From IMG/VR virus record IMGVR_UViG_3300021420_000010, positions 1 through 41,999 of that record: DNA of 41,999 bases. One strand, given 5' to 3'. A program made the translations under genes and the position numbers. Of this stretch, positions 22,572 to 30,538 are shown piece after piece (positions within the stretch are counted from its first letter, which is position 1; each line of letters begins with the position of its first letter). Under the pieces are notes generated by a model. The model was not told where the DNA came from. It saw only the letters and a program-made list of their open reading frames with translations, and made no database searches. This DNA comes from a virus.

Positions 22572-22584
22572 GGAGTGTAGATAT

Positions 22585-22815
22585 ATGCCACAGATAACCA
22601 TTACAGAGCAAGCGCAGCTAGATAGGGGCTTAGCTTCTCGGTTTCAGCACGAGTTTCGACTCGCTGGAATGTGGACTATCGGCACGACTCGCAACGTGCA
22701 TGATGAAGCATACCGCGTTATTATGGGACTACGTCCTGATGACCCGCTCCCGCCAAAAAAGAAACCTCCGCTTAAGAGGTGGTGGACCGTGGACGAAGCT
22801 AATCTACCAGGTTAA
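22585..22815 (+). CDS. hypothetical protein with WWTVDEA tail (paralogue 2)
   Basis: 76 aa. MPQITITEQAQLDRGLA at the start and KRWWTVDEANLPG at the end match the protein at 17958-18170, while the middle differs. The lysine/proline stretch PLPPKKKPPLK before the tail looks like a flexible linker. GGAG lies nine bases before ATG, directly after the hairpin at 22549-22571. Function unknown. Confidence 0.6.
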   Translation: MPQITITEQAQLDRGLASRFQHEFRLAGMWTIGTTRNVHDEAYRVIMGLRPDDPLPPKKKPPLKRWWTVDEANLPG

Positions 22816-22845
22816 GATTGGCAGATCGTGGTAGAATAACTTGCG

Positions 22846-23151
22846 ATGTATAACAATAAACACGAGTTATTCGAGGAACTTGAGGCATTTGATATTAAAT
22901 GGCAGATGCATTTTGCAACGATTGCGAAAGCGGCCCAAGCAGCTAAGGTACTGCCGCTGTATGCAGACTGGTTAAAGTCTGAGGACGGTGTTAGATACTC
23001 TCGCCAGATGCACGGAGTACCAGATAGGGCAGCCCAAGAGGCTGCGGAGCGGCAGATGTGGGATAGGATGCAGACTGTGCTCGTAGATGCATTTGTTGAC
23101 AGTTTTGAAAGTATCGCGGATAAAGCAGTTGACAAATATGATTCGATTTGA
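22846..23151 (+). CDS. hypothetical helical protein (101 aa)
   Basis: Strongly helical and acidic (ELFEELEAFDIKWQMHFATI; AQEAAERQMWDRMQTVLVDA; VDSFESIADKAVDKYDSI). No Cys or transmembrane segment. The SD is weak. A long opposite-strand frame over it is a shadow. No family recognised. A hairpin block follows at 23175. Confidence 0.5.
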   Translation: MYNNKHELFEELEAFDIKWQMHFATIAKAAQAAKVLPLYADWLKSEDGVRYSRQMHGVPDRAAQEAAERQMWDRMQTVLVDAFVDSFESIADKAVDKYDSI

Positions 23152-23174
23152 TACACTGTATTCGCGATGAGGAA

Positions 23175-23217
23175 TAGCCCCGCTAAGCGGGGACACCGCT
23201 AAGTCTAGGCGGGGCTA
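23175..23217 (+). promoter_or_regulatory. alternative-pairing hairpin block
   Basis: TAGCCCCGC (23175-23183) can pair with GCGGGGCTA (23209-23217) in a 9-bp outer stem enclosing AGCGG/CCGCT (23186-23200). Alternatively CCCCGC (23178-23183) pairs with the adjacent GCGGGG (23187-23192), loop TAA. The two folds exclude each other. No T-tract follows, so it is not a standard terminator. It lies about 45 bases before the gene at 23263. Confidence 0.5.
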
Positions 23218-23262
23218 ACGATAGACACATGTGTTGATAGTTTAAACCAATTGGAGAGATAA

Positions 23263-23481
23263 ATGGCTAAAGCTTCTACTGCCACCACGGCTAAGACGAT
23301 TGTAAAGTTGACGATGGGACCGAAAGAGGCGCAATCGCTGCGTAATCTGTTGGCCCGAGTCAAGAAGGGCGGGACGTCCTCGGACATCCTGAATCTCAAG
23401 AGCATCCGTGCGGCCCTTGCTTCACAGGGTTTCCATCGCGATAACGCGAACAGCGACTTGTCGGGTGTCGTTTACGGCTAA
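23263..23481 (+). CDS. small basic protein in its own expression unit (72 aa)
   Basis: The sequence is basic and helical (MAKASTATTAKTIVKLTMG; QSLRNLLARVKKGGTSSDIL; KSIRAALASQGFHRD). The strong SD GGAGAGATAA precedes ATG. A structured block and GTTTAAAC (23240-23247) lie just upstream and an intrinsic terminator just downstream. That makes this gene a separately controlled, possibly highly expressed unit. A small DNA-binding protein is plausible. No family recognised. Confidence 0.6.
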   Translation: MAKASTATTAKTIVKLTMGPKEAQSLRNLLARVKKGGTSSDILNLKSIRAALASQGFHRDNANSDLSGVVYG

Positions 23482-23488
23482 TGCCTCC

Positions 23489-23515
23489 GGGGGAGACTGA
23501 CATCCCCCATTTTTT
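23489..23515 (+). terminator. rho-independent terminator
   Basis: GGGGGA (23489-23494) pairs with TCCCCC (23503-23508) around an 8-base loop, followed by ATTTTTT (23509-23515). It begins eight bases after the stop of the gene at 23263-23481. It would separate the small-gene early block from the replication block unless antiterminated. Confidence 0.8.
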
Positions 23516-23694
23516 CGATTTGCCGCCAAACGATGCATGCCTCTCAAGCGCGGCAAAAGATGACTGCCGCGGCTGTTTACCGCGCAGTCTCGGGCGAAAG
23601 GGGGGTAGAGGGTGATCGGCCCTGTATCCCCCAATTGTTCTAAAGGATGTTTAAACCATAATGATGTCAATTAATATGATTACGTCAGCGAAAC
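23516..23694 (+). other. gap before primase: weak promoter boxes and a short frame
   Basis: After the terminator this gap holds a 36-codon frame (23533-23643) without an SD, probably not a gene. TTGTTC (23635-23640) and CATAAT (23657-23662) are spaced 16 bases apart with GTTTAAAC (23649-23656) inside the spacer. This weak promoter could restart transcription for the replication genes. A 15-codon frame from 23661 overlaps the primase start at 23695, possibly coupling its translation. Confidence 0.4.
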
Positions 23695-24495
23695 ATGATC
23701 ACTCGTGAATGGGCTTTCTCTGTAGTTCCTGGTAGGCATACCTGCCAGCAATGCGATGGAGGGTCTACCCGCGAGCGATCCTGTAATGTCTGGGATAGCT
23801 CAGGCTATCGCTTCGTTCTCTGCCATAGGGCTAGCTGTGGGGCTTTTGCCAAGTACCCGCTACTCTGGTACTCCGAGGAAGAGAAGTCGGCTGTAATGGC
23901 TTCTAATGAGGTTTTACGGCCATACTCCGGGGACAGGTACCCTCTCCGTTCTAATGAACGGGAATGGTTCCAAGAGAGGTTTGGGTTTCTGGCCGATCAA
24001 GAGGCCGTAGGGTACGGGGCGGCGATGGGCCGCTGTATCATGCCTATACGCTCCCCAGATGGCTCGGAGCGGGGGGTAATGGAATGGGGGTATCGCCCCA
24101 AGCATAGGCGTATCTGGAAGGCTAAGAACGAGCCTATGATCCATTGGACGCAGGAGGCCGACTACTTTGATGGGGTTTATCTGGTGGAGGATTGGATTAG
24201 CGCTGAAAAGCTTTGGACGGCATCTAGCGTCCGCGCTGTGGCGCTCCTAGGAACAAGCTTAAACGCTCCCGCCGTCGCGGAGATACAGGCACATGCCAAC
24301 CATGTGATTATCGCGCTCGACTCAGACGCGACATCAAAGGCATTTATGCTTGCGCGACGATGGGGAGCGGCCTTTGCATCATGCAAGGTTCAGATCCTGG
24401 CAAAGGATATTAAAGATATGCCTGTAGAACAAATACAACAAATGGTAGACCGTAATAATGCAGGATTCGACACTTTTAGCCGCATGTCTAGCTGA
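23695..24495 (+). CDS. DNA primase (zinc finger plus TOPRIM)
   Basis: 266 aa. The N-terminal zinc-binding domain has C17, C20 (CQQC), C43 and C48. The central region is RNA-polymerase-like (GRCIMPIRSPDGSERGVMEW). The TOPRIM motifs are VYLVEDWISAEKL (about 161-173; E165) and IIALDSDATSKA (205-216; D208, D210). It corresponds to the primase half of T7 gp4, here a separate protein whose gene overlaps the helicase gene by 38 bases. It would make primers at the fork. The SD is weak; coupling to an upstream leader frame is possible. Confidence 0.85.
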   Translation: MITREWAFSVVPGRHTCQQCDGGSTRERSCNVWDSSGYRFVLCHRASCGAFAKYPLLWYSEEEKSAVMASNEVLRPYSGDRYPLRSNEREWFQERFGFLADQEAVGYGAAMGRCIMPIRSPDGSERGVMEWGYRPKHRRIWKAKNEPMIHWTQEADYFDGVYLVEDWISAEKLWTASSVRAVALLGTSLNAPAVAEIQAHANHVIIALDSDATSKAFMLARRWGAAFASCKVQILAKDIKDMPVEQIQQMVDRNNAGFDTFSRMSS

Positions 24496-25675
24496 TAGGA
24501 CCGCATGGAACAAGATACACAAGCACATAGAGGCGACAGACTTAACCCCCACTGTGGGGTTCTGGTGGAAGGTACTTGCTGAAGCTTATAAGCGTGATAT
24601 ACACGCAAATGCGCTATCTGTTGATTTGCTGGGAGAATTGGGACGCTCGTCAATCCCATCTCCTAAGCAGGCAGATAGTCTATTGGGCGTATTATCGTCC
24701 CTTGTTCCTCCTGTATCGCCCATTAACACGGTACATGTCGCGCTAGAGATAAAGCGCAAGAATCTGACCGCCGAATTCGCATCTGCGCAAATGGGCGGAG
24801 ACAAGAAGAAAGCAAACAAACTGCTGGCGAGTTTAAACGAGATATGGGAGACAGATAGCTTTGAGGAAAAGCAAGCGGAATGGCATGACGCCAGGGCAAC
24901 AATTGCTCTTTTTGATAAAATTGGGCGAGATAAACGCATCCCTTTCGGCTGTCCTGGAATCAATCAGCGACTTGACGGCGGTTTGCTCCCCGGACACCAT
25001 GTCGGCATCTTTGGCCGAACAGAGGTTGGAAAGTCTACTTTTGTTATCGACGCAGTTGCACGGCTGCTTAAACAGCAGCAGACAGTGCTTTATATCGGTA
25101 ATGAGGACCAAATTGATATCCTCAAGCTTAGGCTCGTCGGGCGCTACCTCAAGCAAACGCAAGCACATCTCGAAGCGCACAAAGAACAAGTCGCGGAAGA
25201 TTTCCGAGACGTGGAAGAACGGTTATTGATGACGCAGCTATACCAGGGAGATATTGACGCTATTCGCAAGCGCGTGGAAGAGTTTAAACCTTCTGTGCTA
25301 GTCATAGATCAATTCAGGAACCTGACGGGAAAGGATACTGACGGCATGACCCAGCGCATGGAAGCCAATGCGATTAAACTTAGGGCATTACTTTTGTCAC
25401 ATTCTCTAATCGGTGTTAGTGTAACACAAGCCAACGATAGAAGCGAGAGACATGGTCAGGAAGCGCCGATATATTTATCCACTGGTGATATTGATAGCAG
25501 TCGCGTGGGCCTTCCCGGTCAGTGTGATCTGTTATTGGGGATTGGAGCTAATAGTGACCTTATGGCACGAGGCCAGCGGTTTATAAGCTTCGCCAAGAAT
25601 AAATTATCCTCTGCGCGCGACGCACATGAGGGAGTAATCGTGAATTTTGATTTAGCCATTTCGAGAGTATCATAG
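24458..25675 (+). CDS. DnaB-type replicative helicase
   Basis: 405 aa. The N-terminal 140 residues are a small helical primase-interaction domain. The RecA-like core has Walker A GRTEVGKST (186-194), a glutamate-containing strand YIGNED (212-217), Walker B VLVIDQ (280-285) and VSVTQAN (320-326), ending near FAKNKLSSARDAHEGV (378-393). These are the motifs of hexameric 5'-3' fork helicases. The gene overlaps the primase by 38 bases in another frame. It carries two GTTTAAAC copies (24831, 25282), in two different codon registers. Confidence 0.88.
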   Translation: MQDSTLLAACLADRTAWNKIHKHIEATDLTPTVGFWWKVLAEAYKRDIHANALSVDLLGELGRSSIPSPKQADSLLGVLSSLVPPVSPINTVHVALEIKRKNLTAEFASAQMGGDKKKANKLLASLNEIWETDSFEEKQAEWHDARATIALFDKIGRDKRIPFGCPGINQRLDGGLLPGHHVGIFGRTEVGKSTFVIDAVARLLKQQQTVLYIGNEDQIDILKLRLVGRYLKQTQAHLEAHKEQVAEDFRDVEERLLMTQLYQGDIDAIRKRVEEFKPSVLVIDQFRNLTGKDTDGMTQRMEANAIKLRALLLSHSLIGVSVTQANDRSERHGQEAPIYLSTGDIDSSRVGLPGQCDLLLGIGANSDLMARGQRFISFAKNKLSSARDAHEGVIVNFDLAISRVS

Positions 25676-25676
25676 C

Positions 25677-26330
25677 ATGCCAATCCCAATCAATCCTAGT
25701 CAACCTTCTGTAGATATAAATATCCGGATAGCTACCGCAGAGAGTTTAGAGCAGGACCGCAGATTATTCACTCTGCCCCTCCGCGTAGAAGACACGATTT
25801 CGGAGCGAACATCGCCAGAGAGTGTTAGCTACTTAGATCCGTCATATAGGTATCTATTTTCTCCGCCTATAAATCTTAGTTCAGACACAATTCGGCGTGC
25901 TCAGGAGGCATTGAATGCGCCCCTGCCTGTCGGCCTAAACTCAGCAGCTTTGCGCAGTGTATACGCGCGGCGCTTGGCAGATCCTCGGATCGATGCGCCA
26001 CAATACAGCCCACCGCCGCGCAGTTCGGTTAATTCGATTGCTGATGATACAGCCTTTATAGTACAGTCTCAGAATGATATAGACTTCATATATCGTGTAT
26101 ATAATCCGTACACAGCGTCCATAGGCGAGCCTATACAGCATCGACATTTCACGGTAACGCCTGAAACTTGCTCAGCGCTAGATCTTGTACTTATACGTGA
26201 AATGCGCGCGCGTGCTGGAGTAAATTTGGATTATAGCGCCCGTACGCTAGAGCTAGAGGCTACTCCGCGTATACGAGTGCGAAGCAGGCTACCGCGCGAA
26301 GAAATAGAACCATTACCCCTACCAGGATGA
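25677..26330 (+). CDS. hypothetical protein after helicase (217 aa)
   Basis: A Pro/Ser/Arg-rich protein with no recognised domain. The first half is polar (MPIPINPSQPSVDINIRIA; PESVSYLDPSYRYLFSPP). The second has FIVQSQNDIDFIYRVYNPYT and ends PREEIEPLPLPG. The ATG lies one base after the helicase stop, and its stop overlaps the next gene. Position in the replication cluster is the only clue to role. Confidence 0.5.
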   Translation: MPIPINPSQPSVDINIRIATAESLEQDRRLFTLPLRVEDTISERTSPESVSYLDPSYRYLFSPPINLSSDTIRRAQEALNAPLPVGLNSAALRSVYARRLADPRIDAPQYSPPPRSSVNSIADDTAFIVQSQNDIDFIYRVYNPYTASIGEPIQHRHFTVTPETCSALDLVLIREMRARAGVNLDYSARTLELEATPRIRVRSRLPREEIEPLPLPG

Positions 26331-26668
26331 CCAGGCGCGGCCTCACGCCCGGTACTAAAACGTATAGTTGGCTTGCACTCAGAAGCCGGGCACTTAACAA
26401 GGAATATATGAAAACCGAGATTGCATTAGAAATCATAACCCAGATCATCAAGGATCGCAAGCAGTGGGGACAATCTGCAGGCTTCCGGGTAGCTGCATAT
26501 GAGGTGGCAGACGCGCTATTAGCGCTTGAGGGACGATTTAGCGGGGAATGGGTACCCAAGGAAGACCTAACCCTCTCAAACAGGCGCTACGCGCAGCTTA
26601 ATGCGATACACGAGAAACTTAAGAAACGATTAGGAGTGAAAGATGGCGACACGAGTCAGAGTGATTAA
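26327..26668 (+). CDS. hypothetical protein (113 or 86 aa)
   Basis: ATG 26327 overlaps the preceding stop (ATGA). An internal ATG at 26408 has AAGGA upstream and may be the true start, giving an 86-aa helical protein beginning MKTEIALEIITQIIKD. The core (KQWGQSAGFRVAAYEVADAL; RYAQLNAIHEKLKKRLG) is charged and helical. No family recognised. Confidence 0.5.
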   Translation: MTRRGLTPGTKTYSWLALRSRALNKEYMKTEIALEIITQIIKDRKQWGQSAGFRVAAYEVADALLALEGRFSGEWVPKEDLTLSNRRYAQLNAIHEKLKKRLGVKDGDTSQSD

Positions 26669-26840
26669 TGAGGGACCGCATCACATTATTGTCGGAAGCC
26701 CTGCTTCGCGCGCTTTCGTCGAAAGCGGAAACGCGATTACTCTTGAGGTCTCGGAGGGGCATCCGATTGTGGTTACAGAGTACGAATCGGATATGAACGA
26801 GATTGGATCAATTGTACTGCCAGAAGGGTTTAAACAATGA
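26643..26840 (+). CDS. small hypothetical protein (65 aa)
   Basis: AGGAG six bases before ATG is a strong SD. The protein is beta-type (MATRVRVINEGPHHIIV; SGNAITLEVSEGHPIVV), like a small barrel. It ends GFKQ, encoded over GTTTAAAC (26828-26835), and overlaps the next start by four bases. Function unknown. Confidence 0.55.
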   Translation: MATRVRVINEGPHHIIVGSPASRAFVESGNAITLEVSEGHPIVVTEYESDMNEIGSIVLPEGFKQ

Positions 26841-27142
26841 AAGCCAGTCTTAAACGCAAATGGGTAGAGGCGCTGCGAAGCGGTAAATACCAGCAGGGTA
26901 CGTGCCGCCTTAGGACGAGAGAGAATGGCTACTGCTGCCTTGGAGTGTTAGCGAAGGTCGTGACAGGCCGTGCTCCTAAAGCAGAGGCTGCGTGCTATTA
27001 CGGCGCTAGCCAGGGGCTAATTACAGACGCACAAGAAACTAGACTGGCGAAGTTCAATGACGGGTTTGAGCGCAAAAATGGGACATATGCAGACCCTAAG
27101 ACGTTTAAACAGATCGCTGCATATATCGAAAGGTATGTCTAG
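26837..27142 (+). CDS. conserved phage protein of unknown function (101 aa)
   Basis: KRKWVEALRSGKYQQGTCRL and NGYCCLGVLAKV near the start, FNDGFE and a C-terminal KTFKQIAAYIE match a family seen in many phages: W-x-x-ALRSGxYxQ, a short Cys-rich loop GYCCLGVL, then LxxLND and FxxIAxYIE. Function unknown. GTTTAAAC lies one base before the ATG region (26828-26835) and again at 27103-27110, within KTFKQ. Confidence 0.65.
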   Translation: MKASLKRKWVEALRSGKYQQGTCRLRTRENGYCCLGVLAKVVTGRAPKAEAACYYGASQGLITDAQETRLAKFNDGFERKNGTYADPKTFKQIAAYIERYV

Positions 27143-27168
27143 TTTTCCTTCCAGCGGAGACGAGAAGC

Positions 27169-27384
27169 ATGGGTAAAGCACCAGACTGCGCCGACGATCC
27201 TGCCGATATGCCGTATGTACGGGCATATCGTAAACTTGAGGCAGAGAATGCCTATCTGCGGTCCATTATAGTGCAGTGGCAAAAGAACTGCACCGGCATG
27301 CACGGCTCGCAAAAACCTTGCGGCTTGTCCGCCGACCACACCGTAGAACCGCGCTCACAGTCTGATGCCGGCGGTGTCAAATGA
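27169..27384 (+). CDS. small hypothetical protein (71 aa)
   Basis: The centre is a short coiled coil (YRKLEAENAYLRSIIVQWQK), with polar ends containing three Cys. GGAG lies 11 bases before the ATG. The stop overlaps the next ATG (ATGA). No family recognised. Confidence 0.5.
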   Translation: MGKAPDCADDPADMPYVRAYRKLEAENAYLRSIIVQWQKNCTGMHGSQKPCGLSADHTVEPRSQSDAGGVK

Positions 27385-27476
27385 ACCTTTGCGGCTGGTT
27401 CTATTTTGCCGGTAGCGTCGGAATTGCCCTGACGTTGATTGCTGGTTTCGTTGATGATGCCAAAGTAGAGCAATAA
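27381..27476 (+). CDS. 31-aa single-span membrane protein
   Basis: A short frame starting in an ATGA overlap with the gene before. MNLCGWFYFAGSVGIALTLI forms one hydrophobic span, followed by an acidic tail (FVDDAKVEQ). It ends four bases before the polymerase start. Role unknown. Confidence 0.45.
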   Translation: MNLCGWFYFAGSVGIALTLIAGFVDDAKVEQ

Positions 27477-27479
27477 AGT

Positions 27480-29351
27480 GTGCTTCCTAACTTTCTACAG
27501 AACCTAAATCCAGAGATATACCACAGTGACAATTATACAGTGGTGGATTTCGAGGTGGCGACGAATCACGGGGATTTCGGCAGGCCCATCTTTCCGGACA
27601 ACCAACTACTGCTGGCCGTCTGGTGGACTCCGGAAGGTCTGGTAAAGCGCAAATGGGCCGATGAGCTACATCAGCAAGAACTATATGAAGATCTCTCACG
27701 TTCGGATTTTATCGTCGCACATAATTCGATATATGAATTGGGCTGGCTTAAAAGAGGCGGATTTGAGATCTCTCGACTTCTTCCATTCGATACGCAATTG
27801 GGAGAATACGTGTTACTTGGGAACCTGGTCTCGGGCCATTCTGATTCAGGGGTTCCCCCTACGTCCATTTCACTTGATTCCTGCGCCGCTAGGCGCGGTT
27901 GGTCGCGCAAAGATCCGGTTGTGGATATTCTTATGGGGCATGGGGTTAATCCCGCCAGTATGCCACGTAAATGGGTGGAAGATCGTTGTATCCAGGACGT
28001 AGAGACTACACATGCACTTTTTAGAGATCAACTGGACGTACTTACTCGCAGTAATCGCTTACCTGTCCTCTACACTCGCTGTTTACTTACTCCTGTGCTG
28101 GCTGACATCCAATCAGAAGGAATGCAATTAGATGAAGAACGGGTGGGAATTGTATATGAAGACCATGTCAGACAATCCGTGGCCTTGGAACAAGAAATTG
28201 CAAGCCTTACAGGAGGCATCAATACTAATTCCCCAAAGCAACTCGGAGAATACTTGTATGACACCCTCGGACTTGACGAAATCAGAGATAGACGCGGCAA
28301 CCCGAAGCGAACTGACACAGGCCAACGTAAGACTGACGCGAAGACTCTGCTTGCTCTGGGAGGAAAATCCCCAGCACAGAGAGAATTTCTGGGCCTTTAT
28401 CGAGAACAATCCAAGCTTGCTGACGCTATAAGCAAGAGCCTACGATTCTTTAAGGAAGTTTGTGCCACACAGAACGGACATTTCTGGGCTGATCTTAACC
28501 AGACAAGAACTGCAACACATCGCCTTTCTAGCACAGGAATACCCTCGGATTATGGATCAGTCCAATTCCAGAATCTCGCAAAGGCATTTAAACGCTTGTT
28601 CAAAGCTAGCCGAGAAGGCTGGCTTGTTGCTGAAACAGATGGGTCCGGGCTTGAGTTTCGGGTCGCTGGATTCTTAGGGGATGATCCGCAAATCCGCAAG
28701 GATCTCACAGATCCGGACTTCGACCCGCATGTGACGAGCGGCGCAGTAATGCGCAAGCGAGATTACCGTGAGCTACTTGAGGCATATAGAGCGGGTGATA
28801 AGGACGCAAAGAAAATACGCGATGCAGCCAAGCCGGATACGTTTAAACCATTGTACGGCGGCTCTAAAGGCACTAGTGAGCAGGAGCGGTGGTACAAGGG
28901 CTTCAAAGAGCGCTATAAAGCACTAGCTGAGGTACAGAAGCAGTGGGTAAGCCGAGTATTAATCGAAAAGAAACTGGTAACGCCGTGGGGAATGACCTTC
29001 TTCTTTCCGAATGCGCGCATGAATGCGTCAGGATATGTCAATGTTGGTAATGCTGTCTATAATTATCCTGTTCAGTGCCTTGCTACTGCCGAGATTATCC
29101 CCATTGCTTTGGTTTTTCTTTGGCACACTATTCATTCTACTGGTCTTGCTGATAGGATTAAGCTTGTTAATACGGTCCACGATTCCGTAGTGGTTGAGAT
29201 TCATCCGTCTGTGGTAGATGAATATACCAAGATAGTGGAAGACTGTTTTACAACGAAGGTATATGAGTACCTTAAACGAGTCTATGCCCTTGATTTTAAT
29301 GTGAAATTAGGCGTAGAAACAACAATTGGACAATATTGGGGTGAGGAGTAA
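27480..29351 (+). CDS. family A DNA polymerase with 3'-5' exonuclease domain
   Basis: 623 aa from a GTG start. Proofreading motifs: VVDFEVA (D23, E25), HNSIYELGWL (81-90) and CIQDVETTHAL (D173). Polymerase motifs: motif A VAETDGSGLEFR (383-394, D387), motif B KKIRDAAKPDTFKPLYG (R447, K451, Y459) and motif C NTVHDSVVVE (H567, D568). Motif C has Ser where many family members have Glu. The length is slightly under T7 polymerase, with a compact fingers/thumb. It copies the phage genome with the primase and helicase upstream. GTTTAAAC occurs within motif B (28841-28848). Confidence 0.9.
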   Translation: MLPNFLQNLNPEIYHSDNYTVVDFEVATNHGDFGRPIFPDNQLLLAVWWTPEGLVKRKWADELHQQELYEDLSRSDFIVAHNSIYELGWLKRGGFEISRLLPFDTQLGEYVLLGNLVSGHSDSGVPPTSISLDSCAARRGWSRKDPVVDILMGHGVNPASMPRKWVEDRCIQDVETTHALFRDQLDVLTRSNRLPVLYTRCLLTPVLADIQSEGMQLDEERVGIVYEDHVRQSVALEQEIASLTGGINTNSPKQLGEYLYDTLGLDEIRDRRGNPKRTDTGQRKTDAKTLLALGGKSPAQREFLGLYREQSKLADAISKSLRFFKEVCATQNGHFWADLNQTRTATHRLSSTGIPSDYGSVQFQNLAKAFKRLFKASREGWLVAETDGSGLEFRVAGFLGDDPQIRKDLTDPDFDPHVTSGAVMRKRDYRELLEAYRAGDKDAKKIRDAAKPDTFKPLYGGSKGTSEQERWYKGFKERYKALAEVQKQWVSRVLIEKKLVTPWGMTFFFPNARMNASGYVNVGNAVYNYPVQCLATAEIIPIALVFLWHTIHSTGLADRIKLVNTVHDSVVVEIHPSVVDEYTKIVEDCFTTKVYEYLKRVYALDFNVKLGVETTIGQYWGEE

Positions 29352-29355
29352 GTTT

Positions 29356-29613
29356 ATGATTATTGATGAAATTCTTGCGGAACGCGCTTATCAAGACCAG
29401 AAATGGGGCACCGCTTTCGACGACAAGAATACTATTAACGACTGGGGTACTTATATTGGTATCTATCTCGCTAAGGCTACGAATATGGGTGCAGACGCTG
29501 CTGAGCAGCGCAAGCAGTTGGTTAAGGTCGCTACGCTGGCCGTGGCGGCGATTCAGACTTTTGACCGTAATGCGGGCTTTCCTGCCCGCCATTATGACCA
29601 GGCGGTAGCGTAA
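29356..29613 (+). CDS. conserved phage protein (85 aa)
   Basis: I chose ATG 29356, which follows GAGGAG; the open frame extends upstream inside the polymerase gene. ILAERAYQDQKWGTAFDDKN is typical of a family of small phage proteins with ERxxQDxKWG and a C-terminal helix (QLVKVATLAVAAIQTF). Relation to MazG-like nucleotide pyrophosphohydrolases has been suggested by such motifs, but the catalytic ExxE pattern is not evident here. Its stop overlaps the next ATG. Confidence 0.6.
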   Translation: MIIDEILAERAYQDQKWGTAFDDKNTINDWGTYIGIYLAKATNMGADAAEQRKQLVKVATLAVAAIQTFDRNAGFPARHYDQAVA

Positions 29614-30215
29614 TGATTCAAGGATATGTTAAGAAAGTCAACACAAAAGATGGGAAAGGTAAGCGCGGGCCGTGGACGCTCTACTCTTGCATCATCGAAC
29701 AAGATGATGGCACGGAAAGCGGGTGGATATCCTGCGGGTTTGACAAGCCGCCGTTTGCTGAAGGGAGTTACATCAGCCTGGAAACGTCGAAGGATGGCAA
29801 TTACACGAATCTCGTCCCAGGCTCGGTTAAGCAACTCGATCCGCCGAAACGCGCCCCTGCCCCTACTGCCCAGGGAATGGCTACTGGAGGCAGCCCGGCG
29901 CCTGCTGAACGAAAGGATACGTATGTAAATACGCAGGATAGTATCGTCTATCAGTCCTCGCGTAAGGATGCGCTAGCGCTTGTAGCGCTGCTGCTAGAGA
30001 ACGACGCGCTTCCTATGAGCGCTAGCGCTGCAAAGGCAGGCATTGCTAAGCGCTTTGAAGAGATTACAGCTTTCGTAGATAAACTGACGGTGCAATATGT
30101 CCGAGACGTACAAACTGGGCGAGTTCTTCAGTCGGTGGTGGATGCAGGGGCAGAATCTCCCGCCACAGCCGGTAGAGCAGCCAGTGCTGAAGGAAGTACC
30201 CCAGACAACGACTAA
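29613..30215 (+). CDS. ssDNA-binding protein candidate (OB-fold)
   Basis: 200 aa. Residues 1-70 (MIQGYVKKVNTKDGKG; GPWTLYSCIIEQDDGTESGW; FAEGSYISLETSKDGNY) follow the strand pattern of an OB fold. A Pro/Ala linker, a helical part (DALALVALLLENDALPM) and a polar acidic end (EGSTPDND) follow. A disordered acidic tip is typical of phage SSBs and recruits replication partners. Location between polymerase and 5'-3' exonuclease supports the role. Confidence 0.6.
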   Translation: MIQGYVKKVNTKDGKGKRGPWTLYSCIIEQDDGTESGWISCGFDKPPFAEGSYISLETSKDGNYTNLVPGSVKQLDPPKRAPAPTAQGMATGGSPAPAERKDTYVNTQDSIVYQSSRKDALALVALLLENDALPMSASAAKAGIAKRFEEITAFVDKLTVQYVRDVQTGRVLQSVVDAGAESPATAGRAASAEGSTPDND

Positions 30216-30256
30216 GCTAGTTCGCGCCGCGAACAGCGCATCTAAGAGGAAATCTA

Positions 30257-30538
30257 GTGGCAAAGCGAAAACAAAAAGAATCCGACGCCGAGCTACCGGA
30301 ACTTCAGCAACCTGAATATGACCAGACGATAGATTATGCCATTATTGTCGAGCACTACCAGAGTCAGCGTAGCCTCACAGGGCAGGACTCTGGATATGGT
30401 ATTCTCAACAAGAATACAGGAGTAGTAGAGATGCGCTGGTCGTGTTACTCAGAAGCCCTACAAGGGCTCATACTCTGCCAAGAGACTTATGATAAGTATA
30501 TGACTATCTACAAGCAGAAAATGGGAATGTTAAATTGA
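30257..30538 (+). CDS. hypothetical protein (93 aa), GTG start
   Basis: GTG at 30257 has AGAGGA seven bases upstream, clearly favouring this start. The N-terminus is basic then acidic (AKRKQKESDAELPELQQPEY). The body (DYAIIVEHYQSQRSL; GYGILNKNTGVVEMRW) looks like a small alpha/beta domain. Its stop overlaps the TTG start of the exonuclease. No family recognised. Confidence 0.55.
   Translation: MAKRKQKESDAELPELQQPEYDQTIDYAIIVEHYQSQRSLTGQDSGYGILNKNTGVVEMRWSCYSEALQGLILCQETYDKYMTIYKQKMGMLN

Noticed and set aside
22812-23156. 114-codon minus-strand frame
   Set aside because: Ser/Cys-rich shadow of the gene at 22846-23151. It would be an isolated leftward gene in the rightward arm.
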